64,000 nt of DNA from CAIYRG01 sp963747255 (GCA_963747255.1 CAVVEG010000005.1:278660-342659); one strand, 5' to 3'; counted from the first letter of the stretch, positions 53,113-62,873 are shown. The notes: generated from the sequence alone by a model not told the origin. Numbers and translations: made by a program.

Positions 53113-53493
53113 TCAACCGGGGAAGCGACCGCCGCGAAGGTCGATATTCGTTGCCACCGTCCGTCCGGTCTGGCGCTGCTCCATCGCCACCAGGTCCTTC
53201 CGGGTCATATTGGTAGCAAATACCTCACCACCAAGAAGCCGCAGGCGTGATTCCGGCATCGAAACGGCAATCCCTTTCGATGTCTGCAATTCAACCATAC
53301 GGGCATGATCGTTGACGGCCAGGATATAGCCCAGCCGGTGCCCATTCATGCCGATCACCTGCCTGCCTTCCAGCAGGCTGGATGTCATTTCCATGCCCTG
53401 GTGAATTCCGGTTTGTGTCAGCGCATGCGCCGGGACGGCGAAAGCCGTGGCGATAAGCATCGCTGGCAATAGTCTGGCGATATTATTCATCAT
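53113..53493 (-). CDS. Exported PRC-barrel-like small protein
   Basis: 126 residues. A signal peptide (MMNNIARLLPAMLIATAFAVPAHA) leads a mature domain with GRQVIGMNGHRLGYILAV, a PRC-barrel-like strand pattern, and a basic C-terminus (RQTGRTVATNIDLRGGRFPG). The ATG at 53493 or the adjacent one at 53490 starts the signal peptide. Function unknown; envelope-associated. Confidence 0.72.
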   Translation of the reverse strand: MMNNIARLLPAMLIATAFAVPAHALTQTGIHQGMEMTSSLLEGRQVIGMNGHRLGYILAVNDHARMVELQTSKGIAVSMPESRLRLLGGEVFATNMTRKDLVAMEQRQTGRTVATNIDLRGGRFPG

Positions 53494-53632
53494 CACTCTC
53501 CAGTGATTGATCGGCCGAGCGGCGAACGATATCCACCCCAACCGAGAGGCTCCGCTATAGAAACGCGCCAGGATTACCGGGGAACCTGTTCGCAGCGGCA
53601 CGATGCCGAAAGCGTGAAATTGTGAGCAGTGC

Positions 53633-54691
53633 TCAGAGTTCGCGATACGCGTGCCAAACGCCCTCGCCGTCTCTCAGGCCAATGATGGGCCTATCCGTCG
53701 CGACTTCGGAAAGGGCGAGCTGAGCTTTTGCGTAACCACCCGGAATATCGAGAACGTAATTTGGAAAGGCGATGCCGGACACCGTACGCCGAAGTTCAGC
53801 GACGAGCGCCTGGCCTTCCGCCACGCCGGTCCGGAAATGCGCCGTGCCGGGCGCCAGATCCATGTGATGGAGATAATAGGGTTTTACGCGCACAGCCACC
53901 AGAGCGCGCATCAGGCGCTGCAATGTTTCAAGGTTATCGTTTACCCCTTTCAGAAGCACGCTCTGGCTGAGCACCGGAATTCCGGCATCAATGAATTTCG
54001 AGATGGCGGTAATCGCCTCCATGGAAAGCTCGCGCGGATGATTGACATGAACGACAAGCCAGGTAGCCCTGTTGCTTCGGACCGCTTGAACCAGCTTGTT
54101 CGAAATGCGGCCCGGATCGGCCACGGGAACGCGGCTGTGATAGCGGATCAGGCTCACATGTCTTATCAATTCGATGCGCCGGGTAACGGTGGCGAGCCTT
54201 CGCGCCGATAACATCAGGGGATCGCCACCAGTCAAAATCACCTCTGCGATTTCGGAGTGTTGCTCGATGTACGACAAGGCGCAGTCGAGTTCGGCTGGGG
54301 TTAGCATCTGCCCGGCCCCGGGGCCCACCATCTCGCGGCGAAAGCAGAAACGGCAGTAAACGGGACAGACGAGGGTGAGCTTGAGCAGGGCCCGGTCGCG
54401 GTGGCGATGCACCACGCCTTTCACCGGGCTGTGGCGTTCGTCCCCGATTGGATCGCTCAGTTGCGTGGGGCTCGATTCCAGCTCGGCTTCCGAGGGCAGG
54501 AATTGTCGCGCAATCGGGTCGTTCGGGTCGGAAGGATCGATCGCCCGAGCCATCGCTGCCGTGATGGCAATCGCATAACGATGGCCCACGGGCTCCAGTT
54601 GAGACATCCGGTCGCCCTGGATCAACCCTGCCGCGGCGAGATCCTTCACGGTCGTGAGCGCGCGCGGGTCGGGGGAGTATTCACTGGTCAT
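53633..54691 (-). CDS. epmB: EF-P (R)-beta-lysine-forming aminomutase EpmB
   Basis: 352 residues, radical-SAM KamA family. The cluster motif is CPVYCRFCFRRE (CxxxCxxC), followed by ILTGGDPLML and RYHSRVP. The length (about 340-350) and the neighbouring epmA and efp genes identify EpmB rather than lysine 2,3-aminomutase of catabolism. It makes (R)-beta-lysine for attachment to EF-P. Confidence 0.92.
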   Translation of the reverse strand: MTSEYSPDPRALTTVKDLAAAGLIQGDRMSQLEPVGHRYAIAITAAMARAIDPSDPNDPIARQFLPSEAELESSPTQLSDPIGDERHSPVKGVVHRHRDRALLKLTLVCPVYCRFCFRREMVGPGAGQMLTPAELDCALSYIEQHSEIAEVILTGGDPLMLSARRLATVTRRIELIRHVSLIRYHSRVPVADPGRISNKLVQAVRSNRATWLVVHVNHPRELSMEAITAISKFIDAGIPVLSQSVLLKGVNDNLETLQRLMRALVAVRVKPYYLHHMDLAPGTAHFRTGVAEGQALVAELRRTVSGIAFPNYVLDIPGGYAKAQLALSEVATDRPIIGLRDGEGVWHAYREL

Positions 54692-54715
54692 TGCTCCAGT
54701 TCCAAAGTGTTTCGC

Positions 54716-55760
54716 TTAATCCACCGGCGGTGTCCACATTACGCGGCGAATGTCGGGAGCCGCGGTCGCGAGCATCACCAGCCGGTCGAAGCCCATGGCA
54801 ACGCCCGATGCTTCGGGCATGTGCCGCAGGGCGGCAAGCAGATCCTCGTCGATCGGATAGCGTTCCCCGTGGATCTTCTGCTTAAGGTCCATCTGCTGCA
54901 TTAAATCGACGGCGCTGTTCGTCCGCATCGGTCAGTTCGCCGAAGCCGTTGGCCAGTTCCACACCACAAACATAAAGCTCGAAGCGTTCGGCAAAGCGGG
55001 GATCATCGCTCGTAGCCCGCGCAAGCGCGGCCTCGCTGCGCGGGTAACGATCCAGAACAACCGGCCGTTCAATTCCCAGACCCGGTTCGACCAGTTCCGT
55101 CAGTACACGGCTGAATATATCCGGCCAAAGGTCGTTCGGGGTTACAGCGATGCCGGAGGCCGCCGCGGCGCGCGCGAAATGCTCCCGGTCCGGATTTCCG
55201 TTGTTGTCCATGGTTTCGAACAGATCGATTGCAGCAAGTCGGCGGAATGCTTCGGCGACGCTGACGCGTTCCGGCGTCGCCAGGACGTCTGCCTCGCGGC
55301 CGCGGAACTGGAAACGGGTTTCGCCGGTTTCGCCGGCGGCAAGTTTCAGAATTTCAATGCAGTCACAAATCACCGCATCGTAAGATTCGCCGGCGCGATA
55401 CCACTCGAGCATGGTAAATTCCGGCACATTAACCGCGCCCTGTTCACGGTTCCGGTATACTTGCGCAAAAGTGAAGATGCGCCGTTCGCCGGCGGCCAGC
55501 AGTTTCTTGCAGGCAAATTCCGGGGAGGTGTGAAGAAACAGCCGCTTGGTTGTGCCGTCTGGAGCGATGCGGTTGGTCGCGAACGCGTGCAGATGGGCCT
55601 CATTGCCGGGAGAAATCTGCAGCGCTGCGCATTCCACCTCTATGAAGCCGTTGCTCTCGAAATACCGCCGGATCGCCTGCCTGATGCGTCCGCGCGCCTG
55701 AAGCAGCGGCCGCCGGTCGGCATGGAGGCGTCTGTCCCACCAGGGCGACGGCTTCAGCAA
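54716..55760 (-). pseudogene. epmA: EF-P lysyltransferase EpmA with one frameshift
   Basis: A truncated class II lysyl-tRNA-synthetase-like enzyme. The main frame runs from 55760 to about 54905 with FLHTSPEFACKKLLAAGERR, FTFAQVYRNRE, NVPEFTMLEWYRAGE and CGVELANGFGELTDADEQ. The conserved end (GERYPIDEDLLAALRHMP, GVAMGFDRLVMLAT) is in the next frame. Removing one A from the AA at 54901-54902 joins RRRF to MQQMDLKQ. It should attach beta-lysine to EF-P Lys34. Strongly conserved residues argue for a sequencing error. Confidence 0.87.
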
Positions 55761-55920
55761 CCCGCTGCTCCGGTTGCGGACATATTGGACAAGGGGAGCG
55801 CACCTGCTATGACCCGCGCCGTTCTGACGCCGGAAAGCGGCCGATAATGAGGCAGTTTACGCATTTTCGCCGCCGAAGGCAGCAGGACCGGCAGAAAATG
55901 CTCCAGAAGAGGCAAAACTC

Positions 55921-56490
55921 GTGGTTTCAGTGATCGCCAGCAGCATTCGCAAGGGCAATGTCGTTGAAAAAGACGGCAAGCTCTACGTCGTGATCCGGGC
56001 CGAGAACATCCATCCGGGGAAAGGCACGCCGATTACCCATCTGGAGATGCGCCGCATCTCTGACGGCGTCAAGGTAAACGAGCGCTACAAGACCACCGAT
56101 GCTGTCGAAAAAGCCTTCATCGACGAGGGCGCGTATAATTATTTGTATCAGGACGACCATTCCTTCGTTTTCATGGAGCCTACGACGTTCGAGCAGGTCC
56201 ATGTTCCGCAGGACGTGATCGGGGATGCCGCAGCCTATCTCACCGGGAACATGGAAGTAACGATGAGCCTGCATAATGGCGTGCCCATTTCGGTCGAACT
56301 GCCGGCGCGCGTGGTGCTGGAAGTGGTTGAGACCGAGCCTGTGGTGAAGGGACAAACCGCATCATCGTCCTTCAAGCCCGCAGTCCTGTCGAATGGCGTG
56401 CGCACCATGGTTCCACCGCATATTACGGCCGGGACGCGCGTTGTGGTGCAGACCGAGGACGGCGCCTATCTGGAACGCGCAAAGGAATAA
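55921..56490 (+). CDS. efp: Translation elongation factor P
   Basis: 189 residues, full length. The N-domain loop HPGKGTP carries Lys34, the residue beta-lysylated by EpmA in enterobacteria. The start is GTG at 55921, 14 bases after AAGAGGC. It is divergent from epmA with a 160-base shared upstream region. Rescues ribosomes at polyproline. Confidence 0.95.
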   Translation: MVSVIASSIRKGNVVEKDGKLYVVIRAENIHPGKGTPITHLEMRRISDGVKVNERYKTTDAVEKAFIDEGAYNYLYQDDHSFVFMEPTTFEQVHVPQDVIGDAAAYLTGNMEVTMSLHNGVPISVELPARVVLEVVETEPVVKGQTASSSFKPAVLSNGVRTMVPPHITAGTRVVVQTEDGAYLERAKE

Positions 56491-56546
56491 CGGGAAGCGC
56501 GTGTCAGCGCCCTGATGGCCCCGCCTCGCGCAACAATTTCCCTGCC

Positions 56547-57392
56547 ATGAATTACCGGCATGCATTCCACGCCGGAAATTTCGCCGATGTGCTCAAGCAT
56601 GCGGCGTTGGTCGCGGTGCTGCTGCATCTGAAGAAAAAGGAAAAGCCTTTTGCGGTGATCGACACGCATGCCGGGCGTGGCTTGTACGATCTTGGTGGTG
56701 ATGACGCACGGAAGACAGGGGAAGCGGCGGAAGGTATTGGGCGTCTCGCGGGGTTTTCATCCGTGCCCGATGTTCTCGCGGCCTATCTGCAGATCGTGCG
56801 AAGTTTCGGCGCTGCGCGTTATCCCGGATCGCCGCTCGTCGCCGCGCGCATGTTGCGCCCAACGGACCGCTTGATTGCCGTGGAATCCCGGACAACGGAA
56901 TGCGAAGCGCTTGCGATGGTACTGGGCCATATTCCCAACGCGCGAGCCGTCCCTGGAGATGGCTATCGCGAGCTGCTCCGGCTGCTGCCCCCTCCGGAAC
57001 GCCGTGGAGTCATCCTGATCGATCCGCCTTACGAGGAGGCCGACGAGTTTGCGCGCGCAGCCGAAGCCCTGATCGCCGCCCATCGCCGCTTTGCCTCGGG
57101 GATTTATCTGCTCTGGTATCCGGCAAAGACGCTTCCGCTGGTTCACGCGACGGCCGCGGAATTGCTGAACGCGGGGATCCGGTCACTGGTGCGGATCGAA
57201 CTCGACGTCGGAGCGGGCTCCCTGCCGGAATGCGAGGGCAGGGGACCACCGATGCACGCGACCGGATTGCTTGTCGTCAATCCGCCATTTGGTTTTGTTG
57301 AGAATATGAAAACGGCTCTGCCATTTATTGCGGAAGGGCTTGCTCAGGGCTCGAATGCGTCGACCCGCATCGAAATCCTTGCCCAGCGCTAA
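56547..57392 (+). CDS. rlmJ: 23S rRNA (adenine2030-N6)-methyltransferase
   Basis: 281 residues. The RlmJ start MNYRHAFHAGNFADVLKHAA is unmistakable; DTHAGRGLYDL is the AdoMet site and LIDPPYEEADEF the catalytic DPPY motif. It methylates A2030 in 23S rRNA. It lies 56 bases after efp and may be co-transcribed. Confidence 0.95.
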   Translation: MNYRHAFHAGNFADVLKHAALVAVLLHLKKKEKPFAVIDTHAGRGLYDLGGDDARKTGEAAEGIGRLAGFSSVPDVLAAYLQIVRSFGAARYPGSPLVAARMLRPTDRLIAVESRTTECEALAMVLGHIPNARAVPGDGYRELLRLLPPPERRGVILIDPPYEEADEFARAAEALIAAHRRFASGIYLLWYPAKTLPLVHATAAELLNAGIRSLVRIELDVGAGSLPECEGRGPPMHATGLLVVNPPFGFVENMKTALPFIAEGLAQGSNASTRIEILAQR

Positions 57393-57484
57393 GGCGGCGG
57401 TCGCATCTCCTTCGCCATCATTGTTTCATGCTGCCTCGAAATGGTTCAGTATGCGAGAGGACGACCTGGCAAGAGGGAGGAGCC

Positions 57485-59401
57485 ATGAAAGCGCAACTCA
57501 GGACACGATTTCTCGGCGCGGCGGCCGCAGTGGCGCTCGCGTTCACTGCCGGAAGCGCGCCACATGCCCAGGCGCAGCAGCAGCAGGTGCTTGTCATTCA
57601 GGGTGGCACGCTGATCGACGGCAATGGCGGTGCGCCCGTGCCGAATTCCGTCATTGTCATTCAGGGCAACCGCATCACCGCCGTCGGCCGCGCCGGCGCG
57701 GTTCAGGTCCCTGCCGGCGTCACCGTGATCGATGCCACCGGCAAATGGATTACACCGGGGCTGATTGATTCCATGAGCTTCGGCACCTGGATGTTTGGCG
57801 AGGCTTATCTGCATTTCGGGGTGACTACGGCGGTCCCCAATGTCGGCCGCGGCGATGAAGGGCTCGCCGAGCGCGACGCGATCAATCACGGAATCTATGA
57901 GGGGCCCCGGATTTTCACTCCTGTTGCCACCTATGGCGGCCGCGTCCTCAAGACACCCGAAGAAGCACGTGCCCGCGCCAGGGCGCTTCTCGCGATGGGG
58001 GCCGATGTTATCGGTGCACAGGACGGTGATGCGCCGCCAGAAGTTTTTGCCGCCTATGCCGACGAGGCCCACAAAGCGGGCAAGGCAGCCATGTTTCGCT
58101 GCGTTGGGCCGCAGACGCGCGCGAAATCCTGCGTGCTTGCCGGCGCAGATGTCATGCTCCACACGGGGCTTGTCGGCGACGAAATGAACCGTGATGAGGA
58201 GAAATGGAAGGGCTATGTCGGTCTTCCTCCGGACGTCTATTGCGATATGGATCCTGTCAAAGAGAAGGACATGGTCGCATTCCTCGCGTCGCATAATACG
58301 GCGGTCGTGCCCAACCTGATCGCGGCAGACCACGGTTTCCCGTCAAGCTGGAAGCGGATTCAGCAGGAAGACCGTGAGATGTTGTCCGATCCCGATTTCC
58401 GCGCCTATTATCCCGAATATGCCGTGGCGGATCTGGTGGACAATAACAAATCGCCGGAGGAAGAACTCACGCCGGCTCAGATATCGATCCGCACCTGCGG
58501 ATACAGGAACCACGCCAAATTCATCGGCGATCTGATTGCGGCAGGCGGACATGCGCTGCCCTCCATGGACGATTCACAGTCGGCGCCGGGCCTGGGTGTG
58601 CTGCAGGAAATGGCAGTGTTCCAGGAAGACGCGCATGTTCCACCGATGAAAATCATTCAGTCGGCGACCAAATGGCCGGCCGAGCATTACCATCTCAAGG
58701 ATCTCGGCACGATCGAAACCGGCAAGCTTGCGGATATCGATATCGTTTCCGCTGATCCTTCGCGCGACATCATGAACATGCGGAAAATCGATACGGTCAT
58801 CAAGGATGGCCGCGTCGTCGATCGCGCGTTCCATCCGTGGTACCGCGGCTCGATATTCGCCAACGACAAAGTCAGTTATGACGCGGCTCCGGTCAGCAAT
58901 CTGCCCTTCGTGAATGCCCTCAAGCAACTGGTCCCAAAGCCGGTTAGCATGCCGAAACCCACCATGACGGTGACGGCGCCGAACGGGCAGGAGGTCGGAA
59001 TTCTTCCTGGTGTCGCCTATGTGCGCAAAGGCCCGGGGCTTGGTCCGGTGCCCGATTATGTTATTTCGCCGACGCCGGGCATCGACACGATTGCGCCACG
59101 CACGGTCCTGCAGGGCACAGGGCAGACGACCGTGACGCTGACCGGCGTAAACTTCGTAAAGCGCTCGGTTGCATACGTGAATGGCGAGGCGGTGCCGACG
59201 TCAGTGGACAGCGCGACGAAGCTGCGTTTCGTGCTTTCGCCTGAGAAGTTTGTCACGGCGGGCAAGCTGCACATCGTGGTGAAAAACCCGCAGCCGGTTG
59301 AAAACTTCCAGTGGGGCGATACGTCGAACATTGCCCATATATTGGTGCCCTACGCCTTCTCGACCGAACTCGCGCGTCCGGCGAGCGTGGCCGAGAACTG
59401 A
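57485..59401 (+). CDS. Exported amidohydrolase-like protein with lost metal site and TIG-like C-terminus
   Basis: 638 residues. Signal peptide MKAQLRTRFLGAAAAVALAF and a cleavable AQAQ region. The amidohydrolase entry VIDATGKWITPGLIDSMSF normally ends in HxH, which is missing here, and the second histidine (AHKAGKAAMFRC) is also altered; the later H of VMLHTG and D of MDDSQS remain. Residues 530-610 look like an IPT/TIG beta domain (TVTLTGVNFVKRSVAYVNG). It is probably non-hydrolytic or altered in activity. GGGAGGAG precedes the ATG. A strong terminator follows. Confidence 0.8.
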   Translation: MKAQLRTRFLGAAAAVALAFTAGSAPHAQAQQQQVLVIQGGTLIDGNGGAPVPNSVIVIQGNRITAVGRAGAVQVPAGVTVIDATGKWITPGLIDSMSFGTWMFGEAYLHFGVTTAVPNVGRGDEGLAERDAINHGIYEGPRIFTPVATYGGRVLKTPEEARARARALLAMGADVIGAQDGDAPPEVFAAYADEAHKAGKAAMFRCVGPQTRAKSCVLAGADVMLHTGLVGDEMNRDEEKWKGYVGLPPDVYCDMDPVKEKDMVAFLASHNTAVVPNLIAADHGFPSSWKRIQQEDREMLSDPDFRAYYPEYAVADLVDNNKSPEEELTPAQISIRTCGYRNHAKFIGDLIAAGGHALPSMDDSQSAPGLGVLQEMAVFQEDAHVPPMKIIQSATKWPAEHYHLKDLGTIETGKLADIDIVSADPSRDIMNMRKIDTVIKDGRVVDRAFHPWYRGSIFANDKVSYDAAPVSNLPFVNALKQLVPKPVSMPKPTMTVTAPNGQEVGILPGVAYVRKGPGLGPVPDYVISPTPGIDTIAPRTVLQGTGQTTVTLTGVNFVKRSVAYVNGEAVPTSVDSATKLRFVLSPEKFVTAGKLHIVVKNPQPVENFQWGDTSNIAHILVPYAFSTELARPASVAEN

Positions 59402-59427
59402 AACCAGGCACTCGAATTTCCGGCTCC

Positions 59428-59458
59428 CAGCCGCCGCTGCCCGCGGCGGCTGTTTTTT
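59428..59458 (+). terminator. Rho-independent terminator
   Basis: A 10-base-pair stem CAGCCGCCGC / GCGGCGGCTG with a five-base loop, followed by TTTTTT. It ends the 57485-59401 transcript. Confidence 0.9.
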
Positions 59459-59588
59459 GTGTGCCTTGAACTTCACCCGCCGGGTTCGAGCCCCGCCACC
59501 TTTATTCGCACCGGCCCCGGCCGTTTCTGGAAACGAAGCCGTTGCCAGTGTAGCGTGCTCATTCGATAGAAAGACCCCGGGGACCGCC

Positions 59589-60950
59589 GTGGCGCAACGC
59601 CCGATTGTCAACATAGCCGAAGTGATTGAGACGCAGCGGAAGAGCTGGTTTTCGCTTTCGCTCTTTCTGATGTGCTGTCTCGTCATGCTGGTGGATGGTT
59701 TCAACCAGCAATCGCTGAACTATGCCGCGCCGGCCATCATCAGGGATTGGCGGATAAATCGCGCTTCGATGACTGTCGTCTTCGACCTTAATATCTTCGC
59801 ATGGATGATCGGAGCGATCGTCTTTTCAATGCTCGCCGACCGTGTGGGGCGGCGAATATCCATTCTGATCGCGGTATTCACCTTCGGCATCTTCACCATC
59901 GCGATGCCGCTTGCGGTCAATCTCCATCAGCTTGCGCTCATCCGCTTCGCCTCCGCGCTCGGCATCGGAGGCGGGATGCCAATGGCGATTTCGCTTATGG
60001 CCGACTACGCGAAGACCAAAACCCGCGGACTGAAGATCACTTTGCTTTATCTCGGATACACCGTGGGTTCTTCGGGCGGCGGCTTCCTGGCCGCTGCGCT
60101 CACCCCCAATTACGGCTGGAAATCAGTTTTTCTGGCCGGGGGCGGCGTGAGCATCCTTATCGGGTTCGTGCTGCTGTTCGCGCTTCCCGAGTCGGTCCGT
60201 TTTCTGGTTCTCAGGCGCGGGGCGAAGGAACGTATTCTGTACTACGCACGGAAATTGCGGCCCGATGCCGATTTCGCTCAGGATACGGAATTCACCATTG
60301 CGGAAAGCGCGAAAGAGGGCGTGCCGGTGACCCATCTGTTCACCGAAGGCCGTACCGCAATGACCGTTTTATTGTGGCTTGCGCTCGGCCTCACCTTCGT
60401 CACGCATTTTTTCCTGTCGGCGTGGCTTTCGACCCTGTTTTCCGAATATTCCAATCGGATGAGCATACCGAATGCGCAAATGACACAGGCGTTGTTCCAG
60501 TTGGGCACGGGTTTCAGCTTTGTTGTCGGTTTTCTCATGGACAAGCTTGGCATTCCGGCTTTGGTCTGGATCCTGCTCATCGGCGCTCTGCCGGTCGCGG
60601 GCTTGGGACTTGTGCATGGCACGGCGGCCACCATGGCGCTCGCATTTGCGGCAGGCCTTCCGGTCAATGGTGGCGGTGTCGGGCTGAACGCGCTCTCCAG
60701 CATGATCTATCCGACCTTCGTCCGTTCCACTGGTACAGGTGCGGCTTTTGCGGCTGCCCGCATCGGGGCTTTGATGGGGCCCGCAATCGCGGGTTATCTC
60801 ATTTATATCGAAACTCCGTTGCCGCTCATTTTTCTCGCCGGCGCTTTGCCCGTCCTCGCGGCGGCCGCAGCCGCCTTCATGCTTGATCGCTCCATGACTC
60901 CGGCCGCGCAAGCCGAAATGGCGTCCCGTTCGGCGCTTGCGCGACACTGA
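59589..60950 (+). CDS. MFS transporter, aromatic acid:H+ symporter type
   Basis: About 453 residues and 12 helices. The AAHS-type first loop VDGFNQQSLNYAAPAI and the MFS signature SMLADRVGRRISIL are present. The GTG at 59589 (VAQRPIVNIAEV) is chosen because this helical N-terminus is typical of PcaK/BenK-like carriers; its ribosome-binding site is weak. It probably imports an aromatic acid for the amidohydrolase gene that follows. Confidence 0.82.
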   Translation: MAQRPIVNIAEVIETQRKSWFSLSLFLMCCLVMLVDGFNQQSLNYAAPAIIRDWRINRASMTVVFDLNIFAWMIGAIVFSMLADRVGRRISILIAVFTFGIFTIAMPLAVNLHQLALIRFASALGIGGGMPMAISLMADYAKTKTRGLKITLLYLGYTVGSSGGGFLAAALTPNYGWKSVFLAGGGVSILIGFVLLFALPESVRFLVLRRGAKERILYYARKLRPDADFAQDTEFTIAESAKEGVPVTHLFTEGRTAMTVLLWLALGLTFVTHFFLSAWLSTLFSEYSNRMSIPNAQMTQALFQLGTGFSFVVGFLMDKLGIPALVWILLIGALPVAGLGLVHGTAATMALAFAAGLPVNGGGVGLNALSSMIYPTFVRSTGTGAAFAAARIGALMGPAIAGYLIYIETPLPLIFLAGALPVLAAAAAAFMLDRSMTPAAQAEMASRSALARH

Positions 60951-61003
60951 TCCATGGCGTCGCGCGCAGCCGGAAGTCATTCAGCCCGAAAAGGAAATAT
61001 CGG

Positions 61004-61909
61004 ATGATCATCACGGACGGGGGCAGCCATATCTGGCGCGCAGCCTCTCCCGAAAATCCATGGATGCCGGGCCGCAAGGCTCATCTCGATACACCCATTG
61101 GCTATGAGGACCTCAGGCGCATGATGTCTGAGGCGGGTGTTCATCGGCACATTCTCGTTCCTCCATCCTGGGAAGGTGATCGCGCCGATTATTCGCTCGA
61201 GGCCGCTGCCAAATATCCAGACCAGTTTGCAGTAATGGGCCGCGTGCCTCTTCAAAACCCGGAAGACGGACGGCGCATGCTGGAGACCTGGAAGGAGCGG
61301 CCGGGCATGCTGGGCGTGCGCCTCACATTCCACCATGCCTGGGACGAGAGTTGGATCAGGGATGGCACGGCGGACTGGTTCTGGCCACTCGCCGAGCGAT
61401 TCGAAATTCCGGTGATGATGAATGCTCCCGGCGGCCTGCCGGACGTGGGCAGGGTGGCGGCGCGTTACCCGAACCTCAGGGTCATTATCGATCACATGGG
61501 CCGTCTGCACGGCATGAAGGACGCGACCTTCAGGCTCGACAAGACAATTGCCCTGGCGAAATACCCCAATGTCCACGTAAAGCTGTCGCTGATCCAGGAA
61601 TGCACAACCGACCCTTATCCCTACAGGAACATCCAACCCGAGGTGCGGCGGCTGATCGACGCGTTTTCGCCGCGCCGCTCTTTCTGGGCCACCGATCTTT
61701 CGGTTCTGATGAGCCGTACAACATCCACATACCGCCAGGCGGTGACGCTGTTCACCGAAGAGCTGGGTTATTCGGCGAGCGATATCGAGTGGATCATGGG
61801 GCGGGCAATTTCGGAATGTCTGCCCTGGCCCGTGGCCCCATCTCTGGCGGCCCTTAATGAAGCCGGCGGCGCATTGCGCACACAGAACGGTAATCCTCGT
61901 GTCAGGTAA
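61004..61909 (+). CDS. Amidohydrolase family protein (PF04909), lactonase/decarboxylase-like
   Basis: 301 residues. The N-terminal motif is ITDGGSHIW, the internal ligand lies in VIIDHMGRLHG and the conserved acid is FWATDLSVL; the first motif is DGGSH rather than DxHxH. Relatives include 2-pyrone-4,6-dicarboxylate lactonase. It overlaps the next gene by 11 bases. Its end residues (TQNGNPRVR) appear variable. Confidence 0.83.
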   Translation: MIITDGGSHIWRAASPENPWMPGRKAHLDTPIGYEDLRRMMSEAGVHRHILVPPSWEGDRADYSLEAAAKYPDQFAVMGRVPLQNPEDGRRMLETWKERPGMLGVRLTFHHAWDESWIRDGTADWFWPLAERFEIPVMMNAPGGLPDVGRVAARYPNLRVIIDHMGRLHGMKDATFRLDKTIALAKYPNVHVKLSLIQECTTDPYPYRNIQPEVRRLIDAFSPRRSFWATDLSVLMSRTTSTYRQAVTLFTEELGYSASDIEWIMGRAISECLPWPVAPSLAALNEAGGALRTQNGNPRVR

Positions 61910-62873
61910 ACTGAAACTCGATCTTGCGATTGGAGATTATCCGCACACGGCGGCAATCCAGAGCGGCACGATTCCGATCGAAGGTGTCGAGCCCAACTTC
62001 ATCAAGGTTGTTCCGCAGATCGGGGCTTACCGGCGCATGGTGCGCCAGCTCGAATTCGATGTCTGCGACATTGCGCCGACCACTTACATCGTTGCGCGCG
62101 CCCTGGGGGCTCCGTTCATCGCCCTGCCGATCTTTGTCATGCGCCGTTTCCATCACGGTGGACTTCTGGTGCGTCCTGATGCCGGCATCAGGCATCCGAA
62201 GGACCTCGAAGGGCGTAAAGTCGGTGTGCGCGCCTATTCGGTTACGACGGGCGTGTGGACCCGCGGTATTCTGATGGACGAATATGGCCTCGATTCGTCG
62301 AAGGTTACCTGGGTGGTCGATGACGAAGAACATGTCACGCAACTCGAACTGCCGGAGAACGTCGCTCATGCGCCGGAAGGCTGGTCGCTGGCCGACATGA
62401 TGGCGGCTGGTGAACTTGTTGCGGGATTCGAGGGAAATGCCGGAATTGGACGTTCGGGTTCGCCAACCGGAGGATGGCAGGTGCGAGATGCCGATTATCC
62501 TGAGCTCTTTCCCGACGCGGAGGAACTTGAGGCTGCCTGGTATGACAGGACGGGCATCTATCCGATTCACGGCACCATTGTCGTCAAGGATGAAATCCTC
62601 AGGCGACATCCATGGGTCGCCCGCTCGCTTTTTGATGCATTTTGCGAGGCCAAGGCGCAATGGCTGGCGAAGTTGCACTCCGGCGAGGCCAATTCAGCCA
62701 GCGACAGAAAGTATCGCAAGCTCACAAAGATCGTGGGCGATGATCCGCTGCCTTATGGAACCAAAGCCAATCTGCCAACCATGGAATCGCTGGCAGAAAC
62801 CGCTTTCAGGCAAAAGCTCACTCCGCGCCGGATGAAGACGGGCGAAGTCTTCGTCGAAATTGAAGAAACCTGA
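61899..62873 (+). CDS. Pht5/4,5-dihydroxyphthalate decarboxylase-like or binding-fold protein
   Basis: 324 residues, start GTG at 61899 (VSGKLKLDLAIGDYPHT). The pattern is that of proteins named 4,5-dihydroxyphthalate decarboxylase, which share the fold of ABC binding proteins: GTIPIEGVEPNFIKV, EFDVCDIAPTTYIVA and RRFHHGGLLVRPDAGI. No signal peptide is present, so a cytoplasmic enzyme is more likely than a transporter receptor. With the MFS carrier and amidohydrolase it may form a short aromatic-acid decarboxylation route. Confidence 0.78.
   Translation: MSGKLKLDLAIGDYPHTAAIQSGTIPIEGVEPNFIKVVPQIGAYRRMVRQLEFDVCDIAPTTYIVARALGAPFIALPIFVMRRFHHGGLLVRPDAGIRHPKDLEGRKVGVRAYSVTTGVWTRGILMDEYGLDSSKVTWVVDDEEHVTQLELPENVAHAPEGWSLADMMAAGELVAGFEGNAGIGRSGSPTGGWQVRDADYPELFPDAEELEAAWYDRTGIYPIHGTIVVKDEILRRHPWVARSLFDAFCEAKAQWLAKLHSGEANSASDRKYRKLTKIVGDDPLPYGTKANLPTMESLAETAFRQKLTPRRMKTGEVFVEIEET

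Noticed and set aside
59801..60886. 361-codon frame inside the MFS gene
   Set aside because: Out-of-frame reading of a membrane gene with a Gly/His/Arg-rich product; not a protein-like sequence.
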